37,030 bases of DNA, taken from assembly GCF_003818135.1 (NCBI RefSeq), contig NZ_RPOH01000059.1, positions 1-37,030 of the forward strand, in the 5' to 3' direction. Shown here piece after piece: positions 10,421 through 19,015 of the stretch; position 1 is the stretch's first letter, and each line of letters opens with the position of its first letter. The stretch comes from Buttiauxella warmboldiae. GTDB taxonomy: Bacteria > Pseudomonadota > Gammaproteobacteria > Enterobacterales > Enterobacteriaceae. The position numbers and the translations under genes were made by a program. A model generated the notes under the pieces. That model saw nothing but the letters and a program-made list of their open reading frames with translations, was not told where the DNA came from and ran no database searches.

Positions 10421-11773
10421 ATGCTGAGCTTACTCTGGAATTTGGCTGCATTTATCGTTGCACTGGGGGTGTTAATTACCGTGCATGAGTTCGGCCATTT
10501 TTGGGTTGCTCGCCGCATGGGCGTTAAAGTAGAGCGCTTTTCCATCGGTTTTGGTAAAGCGCTCTGGCGCCGTTGTGACCGCCAGGGGACAGAATTTGTC
10601 ATCGCCCTGATCCCGCTGGGCGGCTATGTCAAAATGCTTGATGAGCGCGTTGAGCCGGTAATGCCGGAACTGCGCCACCAGGCCTTCAATAATAAAACCG
10701 TTTCTCAACGCGCAGCCATTATTGCTGCCGGTCCGATTGCCAACTTTATCTTCGCCGTGTTTGCATACTGGCTGGTGTTTATCATCGGCGTTCCCGGCGT
10801 TCGCCCCGTGGTGGGTGAAATTGCGCCCGACTCGATTGCCGCGCAAGCACAAATTACACCAGGCATGGAACTTAAAGCGATAGATGGTATCGAAACGCCT
10901 GATTGGGAATCCGTTCAGCTGGCGCTTATGGCCAGGATTGGCGATGAGAGCGTCAGACTGACCATGGCGCCGCTGGGTTCGCATTTGACGAGTGAAAAAA
11001 CGCTCGATTTGCGCCACTGGCAGTTTGCGCCAGAAAAGCAGAACCCGATTACCTCACTGGGCATCGTGCCTCGTGGCCCGCAGATTGAAACGGTGCTACA
11101 AGAAGTGCAGCCGAACTCCGCCGCGAACAAAGCGGGTTTGCAAGCCGGAGACAGGATCGTTAAAGTCAACGATACGGCGCTCTCTCAGTGGACAGAATTT
11201 GTCAGCCTGGTGCGTGACAATCCAGGCCAGCCGCTGGCGCTGGAAATAGAAAGACAAGGGACGCTCTTGTCTTTAACGCTAATACCGGATACAAAACCGG
11301 GTAACGCGAAAGCTGAAGGGTTTGCGGGGGTGGTACCGAAGGTTATCCCGCTGCCTGATGAGTACAAAACAGTACGCCAGTATGGGCCGTTTGCCGCAGT
11401 TGCAGAAGCCACGGATAAAACCTGGCAACTGATGAAGCTGACGGTCAATATGCTGGGAAAATTAATAACCGGTGACATCAAGTTAAACAATCTCAGTGGG
11501 CCAATCTCCATAGCTCAAGGGGCAGGGATGTCAGCGGAATCCGGGTTGATTTACTACCTGATGTTCCTGGCGCTAATCAGCGTCAATCTGGGGATTATCA
11601 ACCTGTTTCCGTTACCCGTCCTCGACGGGGGGCATCTGCTCTTTTTGGCGATTGAAAAGCTGAAAGGTGGGCCGGTTTCCGAGCGAGTTCAAGACTTTAG
11701 TTACCGCATTGGCTCGATATTGCTGGTGCTGTTGATGGGGCTTGCACTTTTCAATGATTTCTCTCGCTTTTAG
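10421..11773 (+). CDS. rseP: Site-2 zinc metalloprotease RseP
   Basis: RseP performs the intramembrane second cleavage of anti-sigma factor RseA in the sigma-E envelope stress response, and also clears remnant signal peptides. The 450-aa protein has the HEFGH zinc motif (His22, Glu23, His26) in the first transmembrane helix and the third ligand Asp402 in PLPVLDGGH near the C-terminus. Two periplasmic PDZ domains lie in between (about residues 115-310). An internal stretch at 10867-10895 forms a near-perfect sigma-E promoter that points towards bamA. Length and motifs match E. coli. Confidence 0.98.
   Translation: MLSLLWNLAAFIVALGVLITVHEFGHFWVARRMGVKVERFSIGFGKALWRRCDRQGTEFVIALIPLGGYVKMLDERVEPVMPELRHQAFNNKTVSQRAAIIAAGPIANFIFAVFAYWLVFIIGVPGVRPVVGEIAPDSIAAQAQITPGMELKAIDGIETPDWESVQLALMARIGDESVRLTMAPLGSHLTSEKTLDLRHWQFAPEKQNPITSLGIVPRGPQIETVLQEVQPNSAANKAGLQAGDRIVKVNDTALSQWTEFVSLVRDNPGQPLALEIERQGTLLSLTLIPDTKPGNAKAEGFAGVVPKVIPLPDEYKTVRQYGPFAAVAEATDKTWQLMKLTVNMLGKLITGDIKLNNLSGPISIAQGAGMSAESGLIYYLMFLALISVNLGIINLFPLPVLDGGHLLFLAIEKLKGGPVSERVQDFSYRIGSILLVLLMGLALFNDFSRF
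10867..10895 (+). promoter_or_regulatory. Sigma-E (RpoE) promoter inside rseP, upstream of bamA-skp-lpxD
   Basis: GGAACTT (10867-10873), a 16-bp spacer and TCGAAA (10890-10895) match the sigma-E consensus GGAACTT-N15/16-TCnAA at every specified base. It lies in the rseP coding region about 915 bp before bamA. Sigma-E control of bamA and skp is established in E. coli; that this site is the one used is inferred. Confidence 0.75.
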
Positions 11774-11805
11774 AGAGAATAGGTTAGGAAGAACGCATAA
11801 CAACG

Positions 11806-14220
11806 ATGGCGATGAAAAAGTTGCTCATAGCGTCGCTGCTGTTTAGCAGCGCCACCGTATACGGTGCAGACGGGTTCGTAGTGAAGGATATTCATTTCGA
11901 AGGCCTGCAGCGAGTCGCCGTCGGTGCGGCCCTCCTCAGCATGCCGGTGCGCCCAGGCGATACCGTCTCTGACGAGGATATCAGTAATACTATTCGTGCA
12001 CTGTTTGCGACCGGGAACTTCGAAGATGTCCGGGTGCTGCGTGATGGCGAAACGTTAGTTGTTCAGGTGAAAGAACGCCCGACAATTGCGAGTATTACCT
12101 TCTCAGGTAACAAGTCCGTGAAGGACGATATGCTGAAACAGAACCTTGAGGCTTCTGGCGTGCGTGTCGGCGAATCACTGGATCGCACCACCCTTGCCGA
12201 TATTGAAAAAGGGCTGGAAGATTTCTACTACAGCGTGGGTAAGTACAGCGCCAGCGTAAAAGCCGTGGTTACGCCACTGCCGCGTAACCGTGTTGACCTG
12301 AAACTGGTATTCCAGGAAGGCGTTTCAGCCAAAATTCAGCAAATCAACATCGTGGGTAACCATGCGTTTACCACTGACGAACTCATTTCGCACTTCCAGC
12401 TGCGTGATGAAGTGCCGTGGTGGAACGTGGTGGGCGATCGTAAATATCAGAAGCAGAAGCTTGCCGGTGACTTAGAGACCCTGCGCAGCTACTACCTGGA
12501 TCGCGGTTATGCGCGCTTTAACATCGATTCCACGCAGGTCAGCCTGACCCCTGATAAAAAAAGCATTTACGTGACTATCAACGTCACAGAAGGCGAACAG
12601 TACAAGCTGTCTGGCGTCACGGTGAAGGGGAATCTGGCCGGGCATTCAGCAGAAATTGAAACCCTGACGAAACTCAAGCCGGGCGAGCTTTATAACGGCA
12701 CCAAAGTGACCAGGATGGAAGACGACATCAAGCAGCTGCTGGGTCGTTATGGTTACGCCTATCCGCGCGTGCAAACACAGCCTGAAATCAACGATGCTGA
12801 TAAAACCGTTAAGCTTCACGTGAATGTTGATTCGGGTAACCGTTACTACGTACGTAAAATTCGCTTCGAAGGCAACGACACCAGTAAAGACTCCGTACTG
12901 CGTCGCGAAATGCGCCAGATGGAAGGGACCTGGCTGGGGAGCGATCTTGTCGACTCAGGCAAAAATCGCCTCAATCGTCTGGGCTATTTCGAAACGGTAG
13001 ATGTTGATACGCAGCGTGTGCCGGGTAGCCCCGATCAGGTTGACATCGTCTACAAAGTTAAAGAGCGCAACACCGGCAGCTTCAACTTCGGTGTGGGCTA
13101 CGGTACGGAAAGCGGTATCAGTTTCCAGGTCGGTGTCCAGCAGGACAACTGGTTAGGGACCGGCTACTCCGTGGGTATCAACGGGACCAAAAACGATTAT
13201 CAGACCTATGCTGAACTGTCGTTAACCGACCCGTACTTTACCGTTGACGGCGTAAGCCTGGGCGGCCGTGTCTTCTACAACGACTTTAAAGCCGATGACG
13301 CGGATCTTTCTGACTACACCAACACCAGCTACGGCGTGGACGGAACCCTCGGCTTCCCGGTTAATGAAAACAATACATTGCGTCTGGGCTTAGGTTACGT
13401 GCACAACGACCTGTCCAATATGCAGCCGCAGGTTGCGATGTGGCGTTATCTGGACTCTGTGGGCCAAAGCGCCTCTAAAAATTCGGATAACAACGGCTTC
13501 GCGGCTGATGACTTCACCCTGAACTATGGCTGGACGTACAACAAGCTTGACCGCGGCTACTTCCCAACCGAAGGCTCTCGTGTGAATCTGAACGGTAAAG
13601 TGACCGTACCGGGCTCGGATAACGAGTTCTATAAGGTGACGCTGGATACGGCAAGCTATTTCCCAATCGATGAAGATCATACCTGGGTGATGTTAGGCCG
13701 TACTCGTTGGGGCTACGGTGATGGCCTGGGCGGCAAAGAGATGCCGTTCTATGAAAACTTCTATGCCGGTGGCTCCAGTACCGTGCGCGGTTTCCAGTCC
13801 AATAACATTGGTCCGAAAGCGGTCTACTTCGGTGGCAACGATACGGATAACTGTAATAAAACTTCATCAAATGAAGTTTGTAGTTCCGACGATGCGGTCG
13901 GCGGTAACGCAATGGCAGTGGCAAGTTTAGAACTTATCACCCCAACGCCATTCCTGAGCGATAAGTACGCGAACTCCGTTCGTACTTCTCTGTTCATGGA
14001 TGCCGGTACTGTCTGGGATACTAACTGGGACAATACGACGTATGCCGCCAGTGGGATCCCTGATTACAGTGACCCGAGTAATATCCGTATGTCAGCCGGT
14101 ATCGCCCTGCAGTGGATGTCTCCGCTAGGGCCGCTGGTGTTCTCTTATGCCCAACCGTTTAAAAAGTACGAAGGCGACAAAGCGGAACAGTTCCAGTTTA
14201 ACATTGGTAAAACCTGGTAA
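11806..14220 (+). CDS. bamA: Outer membrane protein assembly factor BamA
   Basis: BamA is the essential Omp85 core of the BAM complex, which folds beta-barrel proteins into the outer membrane. The 804-aa protein has a signal peptide ending at about residue 20 (TVYG-ADGF), five POTRA domains (about 21-421) and a C-terminal 16-stranded barrel. The barrel contains the VRGF motif of loop 6 and ends in Trp, the outer membrane beta-signal. It is six residues shorter than E. coli BamA (810 aa), mostly in extracellular loop 6, which has a different sequence but keeps a close cysteine pair (Cys683, Cys692). The start MAMKKLL is used as in E. coli; an ATG two codons later is an alternative. It lies 32 bp after rseP, and a sigma-E promoter inside rseP points to it. 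Confidence 0.99.
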   Translation: MAMKKLLIASLLFSSATVYGADGFVVKDIHFEGLQRVAVGAALLSMPVRPGDTVSDEDISNTIRALFATGNFEDVRVLRDGETLVVQVKERPTIASITFSGNKSVKDDMLKQNLEASGVRVGESLDRTTLADIEKGLEDFYYSVGKYSASVKAVVTPLPRNRVDLKLVFQEGVSAKIQQINIVGNHAFTTDELISHFQLRDEVPWWNVVGDRKYQKQKLAGDLETLRSYYLDRGYARFNIDSTQVSLTPDKKSIYVTINVTEGEQYKLSGVTVKGNLAGHSAEIETLTKLKPGELYNGTKVTRMEDDIKQLLGRYGYAYPRVQTQPEINDADKTVKLHVNVDSGNRYYVRKIRFEGNDTSKDSVLRREMRQMEGTWLGSDLVDSGKNRLNRLGYFETVDVDTQRVPGSPDQVDIVYKVKERNTGSFNFGVGYGTESGISFQVGVQQDNWLGTGYSVGINGTKNDYQTYAELSLTDPYFTVDGVSLGGRVFYNDFKADDADLSDYTNTSYGVDGTLGFPVNENNTLRLGLGYVHNDLSNMQPQVAMWRYLDSVGQSASKNSDNNGFAADDFTLNYGWTYNKLDRGYFPTEGSRVNLNGKVTVPGSDNEFYKVTLDTASYFPIDEDHTWVMLGRTRWGYGDGLGGKEMPFYENFYAGGSSTVRGFQSNNIGPKAVYFGGNDTDNCNKTSSNEVCSSDDAVGGNAMAVASLELITPTPFLSDKYANSVRTSLFMDAGTVWDTNWDNTTYAASGIPDYSDPSNIRMSAGIALQWMSPLGPLVFSYAQPFKKYEGDKAEQFQFNIGKTW
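13859..13879. repeat. Perfect short inverted repeat inside the bamA loop 6 codons
   Basis: AAACTTCAT (13859-13867) and ATGAAGTTT (13871-13879) are perfect reverse complements separated by CAA. It falls between the two cysteine codons of extracellular loop 6, the least conserved part of the protein. Confidence 0.8.
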
Positions 14221-14341
14221 CGGTTCTGTACGACGGATTGCGTAACAGCAGTGTAGCGTTGATGCCGGTTCGCGATATGCGCAACTGGCTCACGCAAAAA
14301 AGAGTGTCTCAGGACACATTCGGGATGGTAAGGAGTTTATT

Positions 14342-14842
14342 GTGAAAAAGTGGTTATTTGCCGCAGGTCTCGGCCTCGCTATGGCTGCATCTGCCAGCGT
14401 TCAGGCAGCTGACAGCATTGCTGTAGTTAACATGGGTAACCTTTTCCAACAGGTTGCACAGAGCACCGGTGTGTCCAGAACTCTGGAAAACGAGTTTAAA
14501 GGCCGCGCAAGCGAGTTGCAGAATATGGAAGGCGATCTGCAATCCAAAATGCAAAAGCTGCAACGCGACGGTTCTACCATGAAAGCGGCTGACCGTAGCA
14601 AAATGGAAAAAGATCTGATGGCTCAGCGCCAGCAGTTCCAGACCAAAGCTCAGGCATTCGAACAGGACCGCCAGCGTCGTTCTAACGAAGAGCGTGGCAA
14701 ACTGGTGACTCGCATTCAGAGCGCGGTGAAGAAAGTTGCCGACGACAAAGGCTACGACGTAGTGCTGGATGCTAACACCGTTGCTTATGCAGGCAGCAGC
14801 GTAAAAGACATCACTTCAGATGTTCTGAAACAGGTTAAATAA
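14342..14842 (+). CDS. skp: Periplasmic chaperone Skp
   Basis: Skp is a trimeric, tentacled holdase that carries unfolded outer membrane proteins across the periplasm to BAM. A GTG start at 14342 with a good TAAGGAG site at 14328-14334 gives 166 aa with a signal peptide ([22 protein letters not shown], cleavage after about residue 22). The mature part is largely alpha-helical and basic, ending SDVLKQVK as in E. coli. It is five residues longer than E. coli Skp: about two in the signal peptide and three near [14 protein letters not shown], probably close to the tentacle tip. It sits between bamA and lpxD, with only 3 bp before lpxD. Confidence 0.97.
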   Translation: MKKWLFAAGLGLAMAASASVQAADSIAVVNMGNLFQQVAQSTGVSRTLENEFKGRASELQNMEGDLQSKMQKLQRDGSTMKAADRSKMEKDLMAQRQQFQTKAQAFEQDRQRRSNEERGKLVTRIQSAVKKVADDKGYDVVLDANTVAYAGSSVKDITSDVLKQVK

Positions 14843-14845
14843 GTA

Positions 14846-15871
14846 ATGTCTTCAATTCGACTGGCTGATTTAGCCCAGCAGTTGGATGCACAATTGCACG
14901 GTGATGGCGATCTCGTCATCACCGGCGTTGCATCTATGCAAACGGCCCAGGCTGGCCAAATCACGTTTATGGTTAACCCGCGTTACCGTGAGCAATTGGC
15001 TGTTTGCCAGGCTTCTGCCGTCGTAATGACTGAAGCCGATCTTCCTTTCGCCCATAGCGCGGCACTGGTAGTGAAGAACCCCTACCTGACCTATGCGCAC
15101 ATGGCGCAAATTCTTGACTCCACGCCGCAGCCTGCGCAAAACATCGCACCGAGTGCGGTGGTTGATGCGAGTGCGATACTGGGTAATAACGTTGCCATTG
15201 GTGCTAATGCGGTGATTGAGTCCGGCGTCGTGCTGGGTGATAACGTCGTCATTGGCGCGGGTTGTTTTATCGGTAAGCACAGCAAGATTGGGGCTGGAAC
15301 GCGCCTGTGGGCGAATGTTTCTGTTTACCATGAGATCGAGATCGGCGAGCAGTGCCTGATTCAGTCCGGCACGGTCATTGGTTCCGATGGTTTTGGTTAT
15401 GCTAACGATCGCGGCAACTGGGTGAAGATCCCCCAGCTTGGCCGGGTGATCGTTGGCGATCGGGTTGAAATCGGCGCCTGCACCACGATTGACCGCGGCG
15501 CGCTGGACGACACGATTATCGGCAATGGTGTTATCATTGATAACCAATGCCAGATTGCACATAACGTTGTGATTGGCGACAATACTGCCATTGCTGGCGG
15601 TGTGATCATGGCAGGCAGCCTGAAAATTGGCCGCTACTGCATGATTGGTGGCGCCAGTGTGATCAATGGCCATATGGAAATCTGCGATAAAGTTACCGTG
15701 ACGGGAATGGGCATGGTCATGCGTCCTATTACCGAGCCGGGAATTTACTCGTCGGGGATTCCATTACAGCCTAACAAAGTGTGGCGTAAAACAGCCGCGT
15801 TGGTGATGAATATCGACGAGATCAGCAAGCGATTGAAATCCGTCGAGAAAAAAATCAATCAACCAGACTAA
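14846..15871 (+). CDS. lpxD: UDP-3-O-(3-hydroxyacyl)glucosamine N-acyltransferase
   Basis: LpxD adds the second 3-hydroxyacyl chain in lipid A synthesis (third step), using acyl-ACP. The 341-aa protein has an N-terminal uridine-binding domain and a left-handed beta-helix made of hexapeptide repeats such as IGANAV and IGAGCF, from about residue 105. The catalytic His239 in the QIAHN segment is present, and length equals E. coli. The ATG follows skp by 3 bp, so translation is probably coupled. A hairpin lies in the 116-bp gap before fabZ. Confidence 0.98.
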   Translation: MSSIRLADLAQQLDAQLHGDGDLVITGVASMQTAQAGQITFMVNPRYREQLAVCQASAVVMTEADLPFAHSAALVVKNPYLTYAHMAQILDSTPQPAQNIAPSAVVDASAILGNNVAIGANAVIESGVVLGDNVVIGAGCFIGKHSKIGAGTRLWANVSVYHEIEIGEQCLIQSGTVIGSDGFGYANDRGNWVKIPQLGRVIVGDRVEIGACTTIDRGALDDTIIGNGVIIDNQCQIAHNVVIGDNTAIAGGVIMAGSLKIGRYCMIGGASVINGHMEICDKVTVTGMGMVMRPITEPGIYSSGIPLQPNKVWRKTAALVMNIDEISKRLKSVEKKINQPD

Positions 15872-15910
15872 AAGTCACCCGCCCAAGACGCGTTAGTGCT
15901 TACTGATTTG

Positions 15911-15945
15911 CGGCCTGCTAGCTATCCCGAGATAGTCGCAGGCCG
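15911..15945 (+). other. Strong hairpin between lpxD and fabZ
   Basis: CGGCCTGC (15911-15918) pairs with GCAGGCCG (15938-15945), and an inner CTATC/GATAG helix (15922-15926 with 15931-15935) caps it with a CCGA loop. Only TGTTATTATT follows, so it is a weak terminator at best; it may be a partial attenuator or an mRNA-processing or stability element within the operon. Confidence 0.6.
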
Positions 15946-15987
15946 TGTTATTATTGTCATTTAGTACATTTAGACAGGAAGAGTATC

Positions 15988-16443
15988 TTGACTACCGACA
16001 CTCATACTCTGCACATCGAAGAGATTTTAGAACTTCTGCCGCACCGTTACCCGTTTTTGCTGGTTGACCGCGTGCTGGACTTTGAAGAAGGGCGTTTTTT
16101 ACGTGCAGTAAAAAATGTCTCAGTAAATGAGCCGTTTTTCCAGGGCCACTTCCCTGGTAAACCGATTTTTCCGGGTGTGCTGATCCTTGAAGCGATGGCG
16201 CAAGCCACCGGTATTCTTGCGTTTAAAAGCGTAGGCAAGCTGGAACCTGGTGAGCTTTACTATTTTGCTGGTATCGATGAAGCGCGCTTTAAGCGTCCCG
16301 TCGTGCCAGGCGACCAGATGGTCATGGAAGTGACTTTTGAGAAAACCCGCCGTGGTCTGACGCGCTTTAAAGGCGTGGCAACCGTTGACGGTAAAATTGT
16401 CTGCGAAGCAACCATGATGTGTGCCCGCAGCCGGGAGAGTTAA
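15988..16443 (+). CDS. fabZ: 3-hydroxyacyl-ACP dehydratase FabZ
   Basis: FabZ dehydrates 3-hydroxyacyl-ACP in fatty acid elongation and competes with LpxA for 3-hydroxymyristoyl-ACP, thereby setting the phospholipid to lipid A balance. The 151-aa hot-dog-fold protein has catalytic His54 ([13 protein letters not shown]) and Glu68 at the E. coli positions. It starts with TTG at 15988, after AGGAAGAG at 15976-15983; E. coli fabZ also uses TTG. It is 3 bp upstream of lpxA. Confidence 0.98.
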   Translation: MTTDTHTLHIEEILELLPHRYPFLLVDRVLDFEEGRFLRAVKNVSVNEPFFQGHFPGKPIFPGVLILEAMAQATGILAFKSVGKLEPGELYYFAGIDEARFKRPVVPGDQMVMEVTFEKTRRGLTRFKGVATVDGKIVCEATMMCARSRES

Positions 16444-16446
16444 TAC

Positions 16447-17235
16447 GTGATTGATAAATCCGCCTTTATTCATCCATCAGCCATTGTGGAACCGGGTGCC
16501 GTTATCGGTGCTAACGTTCATATTGGTCCATTTTGTCTTGTTGGTCCGCATGTTGAGATCGGTGAGGGTACCGTTCTGAAGTCTCATGTTGTGGTAAATG
16601 GTCACACGACTATTGGCCGCGACAACGAGATTTATCAGTTCGCCTCCATTGGTGAAGTTAACCAGGATCTGAAATATGCGGGTGAACCGACTCGTGTGGA
16701 AATAGGCGACCGCAACCGCATTCGCGAAAGCGTCACCATCCATCGCGGAACAGAGCAGGGCGGTGGCTTGACGAAGGTGGGGAGCGATAACCTGCTGATG
16801 GTTAACGCTCACGTCGCACACGATTGCACCGTCGGCAATCGCTGCATCCTCGCGAATAACGCAACCCTTGCCGGCCATGTTTCGGTGGATGATTTCGCTA
16901 TCATCGGCGGCATGACGGCGGTGCACCAGTTCTGCATTATTGGTGCGCACGTTATGGTGGGCGGTTGTTCAGGTGTGGCGCAAGACGTTCCACCGTATGT
17001 TATTGCGCAGGGCAACCACGCGACGCCGTTTGGCGTCAATATCGAAGGCCTTAAACGCCGTGGGTTCAGCAGAGAAGCCATTCATGCTGTGCGTAATGCG
17101 TATAAGATCCTCTATCGCAGTGGCAAAACCTTCGATGAAGCGAAGCCGGAGATTGCTCAGATTGCCGAGCAGCATCCGGAAGTGATGGCGTTTGTTGAGT
17201 TCTTTGCACGCTCAACCCGCGGTCTGATTCGCTAA
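16447..17235 (+). CDS. lpxA: UDP-N-acetylglucosamine acyltransferase LpxA
   Basis: LpxA catalyses the first step of lipid A synthesis, transferring 3-hydroxymyristate from ACP to UDP-GlcNAc. It is a trimeric left-handed beta-helix protein of 262 aa, the E. coli length, with hexapeptide repeats from the N-terminus. His122 and the catalytic His125 are present (NAHVAHDC). The start is GTG at 16447, 3 bp after fabZ. Its TAA is immediately followed by the lpxB ATG, with no spacer. Confidence 0.98.
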   Translation: MIDKSAFIHPSAIVEPGAVIGANVHIGPFCLVGPHVEIGEGTVLKSHVVVNGHTTIGRDNEIYQFASIGEVNQDLKYAGEPTRVEIGDRNRIRESVTIHRGTEQGGGLTKVGSDNLLMVNAHVAHDCTVGNRCILANNATLAGHVSVDDFAIIGGMTAVHQFCIIGAHVMVGGCSGVAQDVPPYVIAQGNHATPFGVNIEGLKRRGFSREAIHAVRNAYKILYRSGKTFDEAKPEIAQIAEQHPEVMAFVEFFARSTRGLIR

Positions 17236-18384
17236 ATGAAAGCTGGTCGTCCGCTTACGATTGCCCTGGTCGCCGGAGAAACTTCCGGCGATATTCTTGG
17301 GGCCGGTCTGATTCGTGCTCTCAAAGCAAAGGTTCCCGACGCTCGCTTTGTGGGCGTTGCCGGGCCGCTGATGCAGGCCGAGGGCTGTGAAGCCTGGTAC
17401 GAAATGGAAGAGCTGGCGGTGATGGGCATTGTTGAAGTGCTTGGCCGCCTGCGCCGTTTACTCCATATTCGTGCCGATCTCACGCGCCGCTTCACCGAGC
17501 TGCAGCCGGACGTTTTTGTGGGTATCGATGCGCCTGATTTCAATATCACGCTGGAAGGCAACCTCAAAAAGCAGGGTATTCGCACCATTCATTACGTCAG
17601 CCCCTCTGTCTGGGCATGGCGCCAAAAACGCGTTTTCAAAATCGGCAGAGCAACGGACCTGGTGCTCGCCTTTCTGCCTTTCGAAAAAGCGTTTTACGAC
17701 AGATTTAACGTTCCGTGCCGCTTTATCGGCCATACCATGGCGGATGCCATGCCGCTTGATCCCGATAAAAATGCCGCGCGCGCGACTTTAGGGATTTCTC
17801 CCGATGCTAAATGCCTGGCTTTGCTGCCCGGCAGTCGTGGCGCGGAAGTTGAAATGCTCAGCGCTGACTTCCTTAAAACGGCACTGCTATTGCGTGAACG
17901 CTTCCCCGGGCTTGAAATAGTCGTTCCTTTGGTCAACGCCAAACGGCGTGAACAGTTCGAGCGTATCAAGGCAGAAGTGGCTCCAGACCTGACGATGCAC
18001 CTGCTTAATGGGCAAGGGCGTGAAGCAATGGTGGCGAGCGATGCCGCATTGCTGGCATCGGGCACCGCGGCACTTGAATGCATGCTGGCAAAATGCCCGA
18101 TGGTGGTGGGCTATCGCATGAAGCCCTTTACCTTCTGGCTTGCGAAGCGTTTAGTTAAAACCGATTACGTTTCGCTGCCGAATCTGCTGGCGGGGCGTGA
18201 ACTGGTTAAAGAATTATTGCAGGAAGAGTGTGAACCTCATGCGCTGGCACAGGCGCTGGCTCCGCTGCTCGAAGACGGCGCGCAAAGCCACCAGATGCAT
18301 GACACCTTCCGTGACCTGCATCAGCAGATTCGTTGCAATGCCGATGAACAGGCGGCCGATGCGGTGCTGGAGCTCGCACAATGA
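17236..18384 (+). CDS. lpxB: Lipid-A-disaccharide synthase LpxB
   Basis: LpxB is a GT19 glycosyltransferase that condenses UDP-2,3-diacylglucosamine with lipid X to make the lipid A disaccharide on the cytoplasmic face of the inner membrane. The 382-aa length equals E. coli. Conserved segments include the N-terminal [28 protein letters not shown], the [10 protein letters not shown] motif and ASGTAALE near the C-terminal nucleotide site. Its ATG abuts the lpxA stop and its end overlaps rnhB by 4 bp (ATGA), so all three are probably translated from one mRNA. Confidence 0.98.
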   Translation: MKAGRPLTIALVAGETSGDILGAGLIRALKAKVPDARFVGVAGPLMQAEGCEAWYEMEELAVMGIVEVLGRLRRLLHIRADLTRRFTELQPDVFVGIDAPDFNITLEGNLKKQGIRTIHYVSPSVWAWRQKRVFKIGRATDLVLAFLPFEKAFYDRFNVPCRFIGHTMADAMPLDPDKNAARATLGISPDAKCLALLPGSRGAEVEMLSADFLKTALLLRERFPGLEIVVPLVNAKRREQFERIKAEVAPDLTMHLLNGQGREAMVASDAALLASGTAALECMLAKCPMVVGYRMKPFTFWLAKRLVKTDYVSLPNLLAGRELVKELLQEECEPHALAQALAPLLEDGAQSHQMHDTFRDLHQQIRCNADEQAADAVLELAQ

Positions 18385-18977
18385 TTGAGTTTATTTATCC
18401 GCATACGCGGCTGGTTGCCGGTGTTGATGAAGTTGGGCGCGGTCCGTTGGTCGGTGCGGTGGTGACTGCCGCGGTGATCCTTGATCCGACAAAGCCTATC
18501 ATTGGCCTCGCGGACTCCAAGAAACTCTCTGAAAAACGCCGCAACGCGCTGTATGACGAAATTATCGCCAAAGCGCTCAGCTGGAGCCTTGGCCGTGCGG
18601 AACCGGAAGAGATCGATCGATTAAATATCTTACACGCTACAATGCTCGCGATGCAGCGCGCCGTGGCGGGCCTGTCGGTGGTGCCTGAATATGTCTTGAT
18701 TGATGGCAACCGCTGTCCTGAGTTACCGATGCCTTCACTGGCGGTGGTGAAAGGGGATAGCCGGGTGGCAGAAATTAGCGCGGCATCGATTATTGCCAAA
18801 GTGACGCGCGATCGTGAAATGGCCGTGCTCGACCTCAGTTTTCCGCAATACGGTTTTGCCCGGCATAAGGGCTACCCTACCGCTTTCCATCTGGAAAAGC
18901 TGGCAGAGTACGGTGCGACTGAACATCATCGCCGTAGTTTTGCTCCGGTCAAACGCGCTCTCGGACTGGCGTCCTGA
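18381..18977 (+). CDS. rnhB: Ribonuclease HII
   Basis: RNase HII cuts RNA in RNA-DNA hybrids and starts removal of single ribonucleotides from DNA. The 198-aa protein has the [15 protein letters not shown] motif with catalytic Asp16 and Glu17, and Asp108 in LIDGN. Length equals E. coli. It overlaps the lpxB stop by 4 bp and precedes dnaE by 38 bp, placing DNA-maintenance genes at the end of the lipid A operon, as in other enterobacteria. Confidence 0.98.
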   Translation: MIEFIYPHTRLVAGVDEVGRGPLVGAVVTAAVILDPTKPIIGLADSKKLSEKRRNALYDEIIAKALSWSLGRAEPEEIDRLNILHATMLAMQRAVAGLSVVPEYVLIDGNRCPELPMPSLAVVKGDSRVAEISAASIIAKVTRDREMAVLDLSFPQYGFARHKGYPTAFHLEKLAEYGATEHHRRSFAPVKRALGLAS

Positions 18978-19015
18978 TTTGCGGACGTAAGTTATCTATT
19001 TAAACGGAATGAGAA

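Noticed and set aside
13514-13924. Long open frame (136 codons) on the minus strand opposite bamA.
   Set aside because: Composition is rich in Arg, Ser and Pro as expected of an antisense shadow, and it has no start context; bamA explains the codon pattern.
13928-13965. GAACTT in bamA as a sigma-E promoter for skp.
   Set aside because: The expected -10 reads TCCTGA, which lacks the conserved AA.
14870-15673. 267-codon open frame on the minus strand opposite lpxD.
   Set aside because: It mirrors the hexapeptide-repeat codons of lpxD, has a repetitive low-complexity product and no ribosome-binding site.
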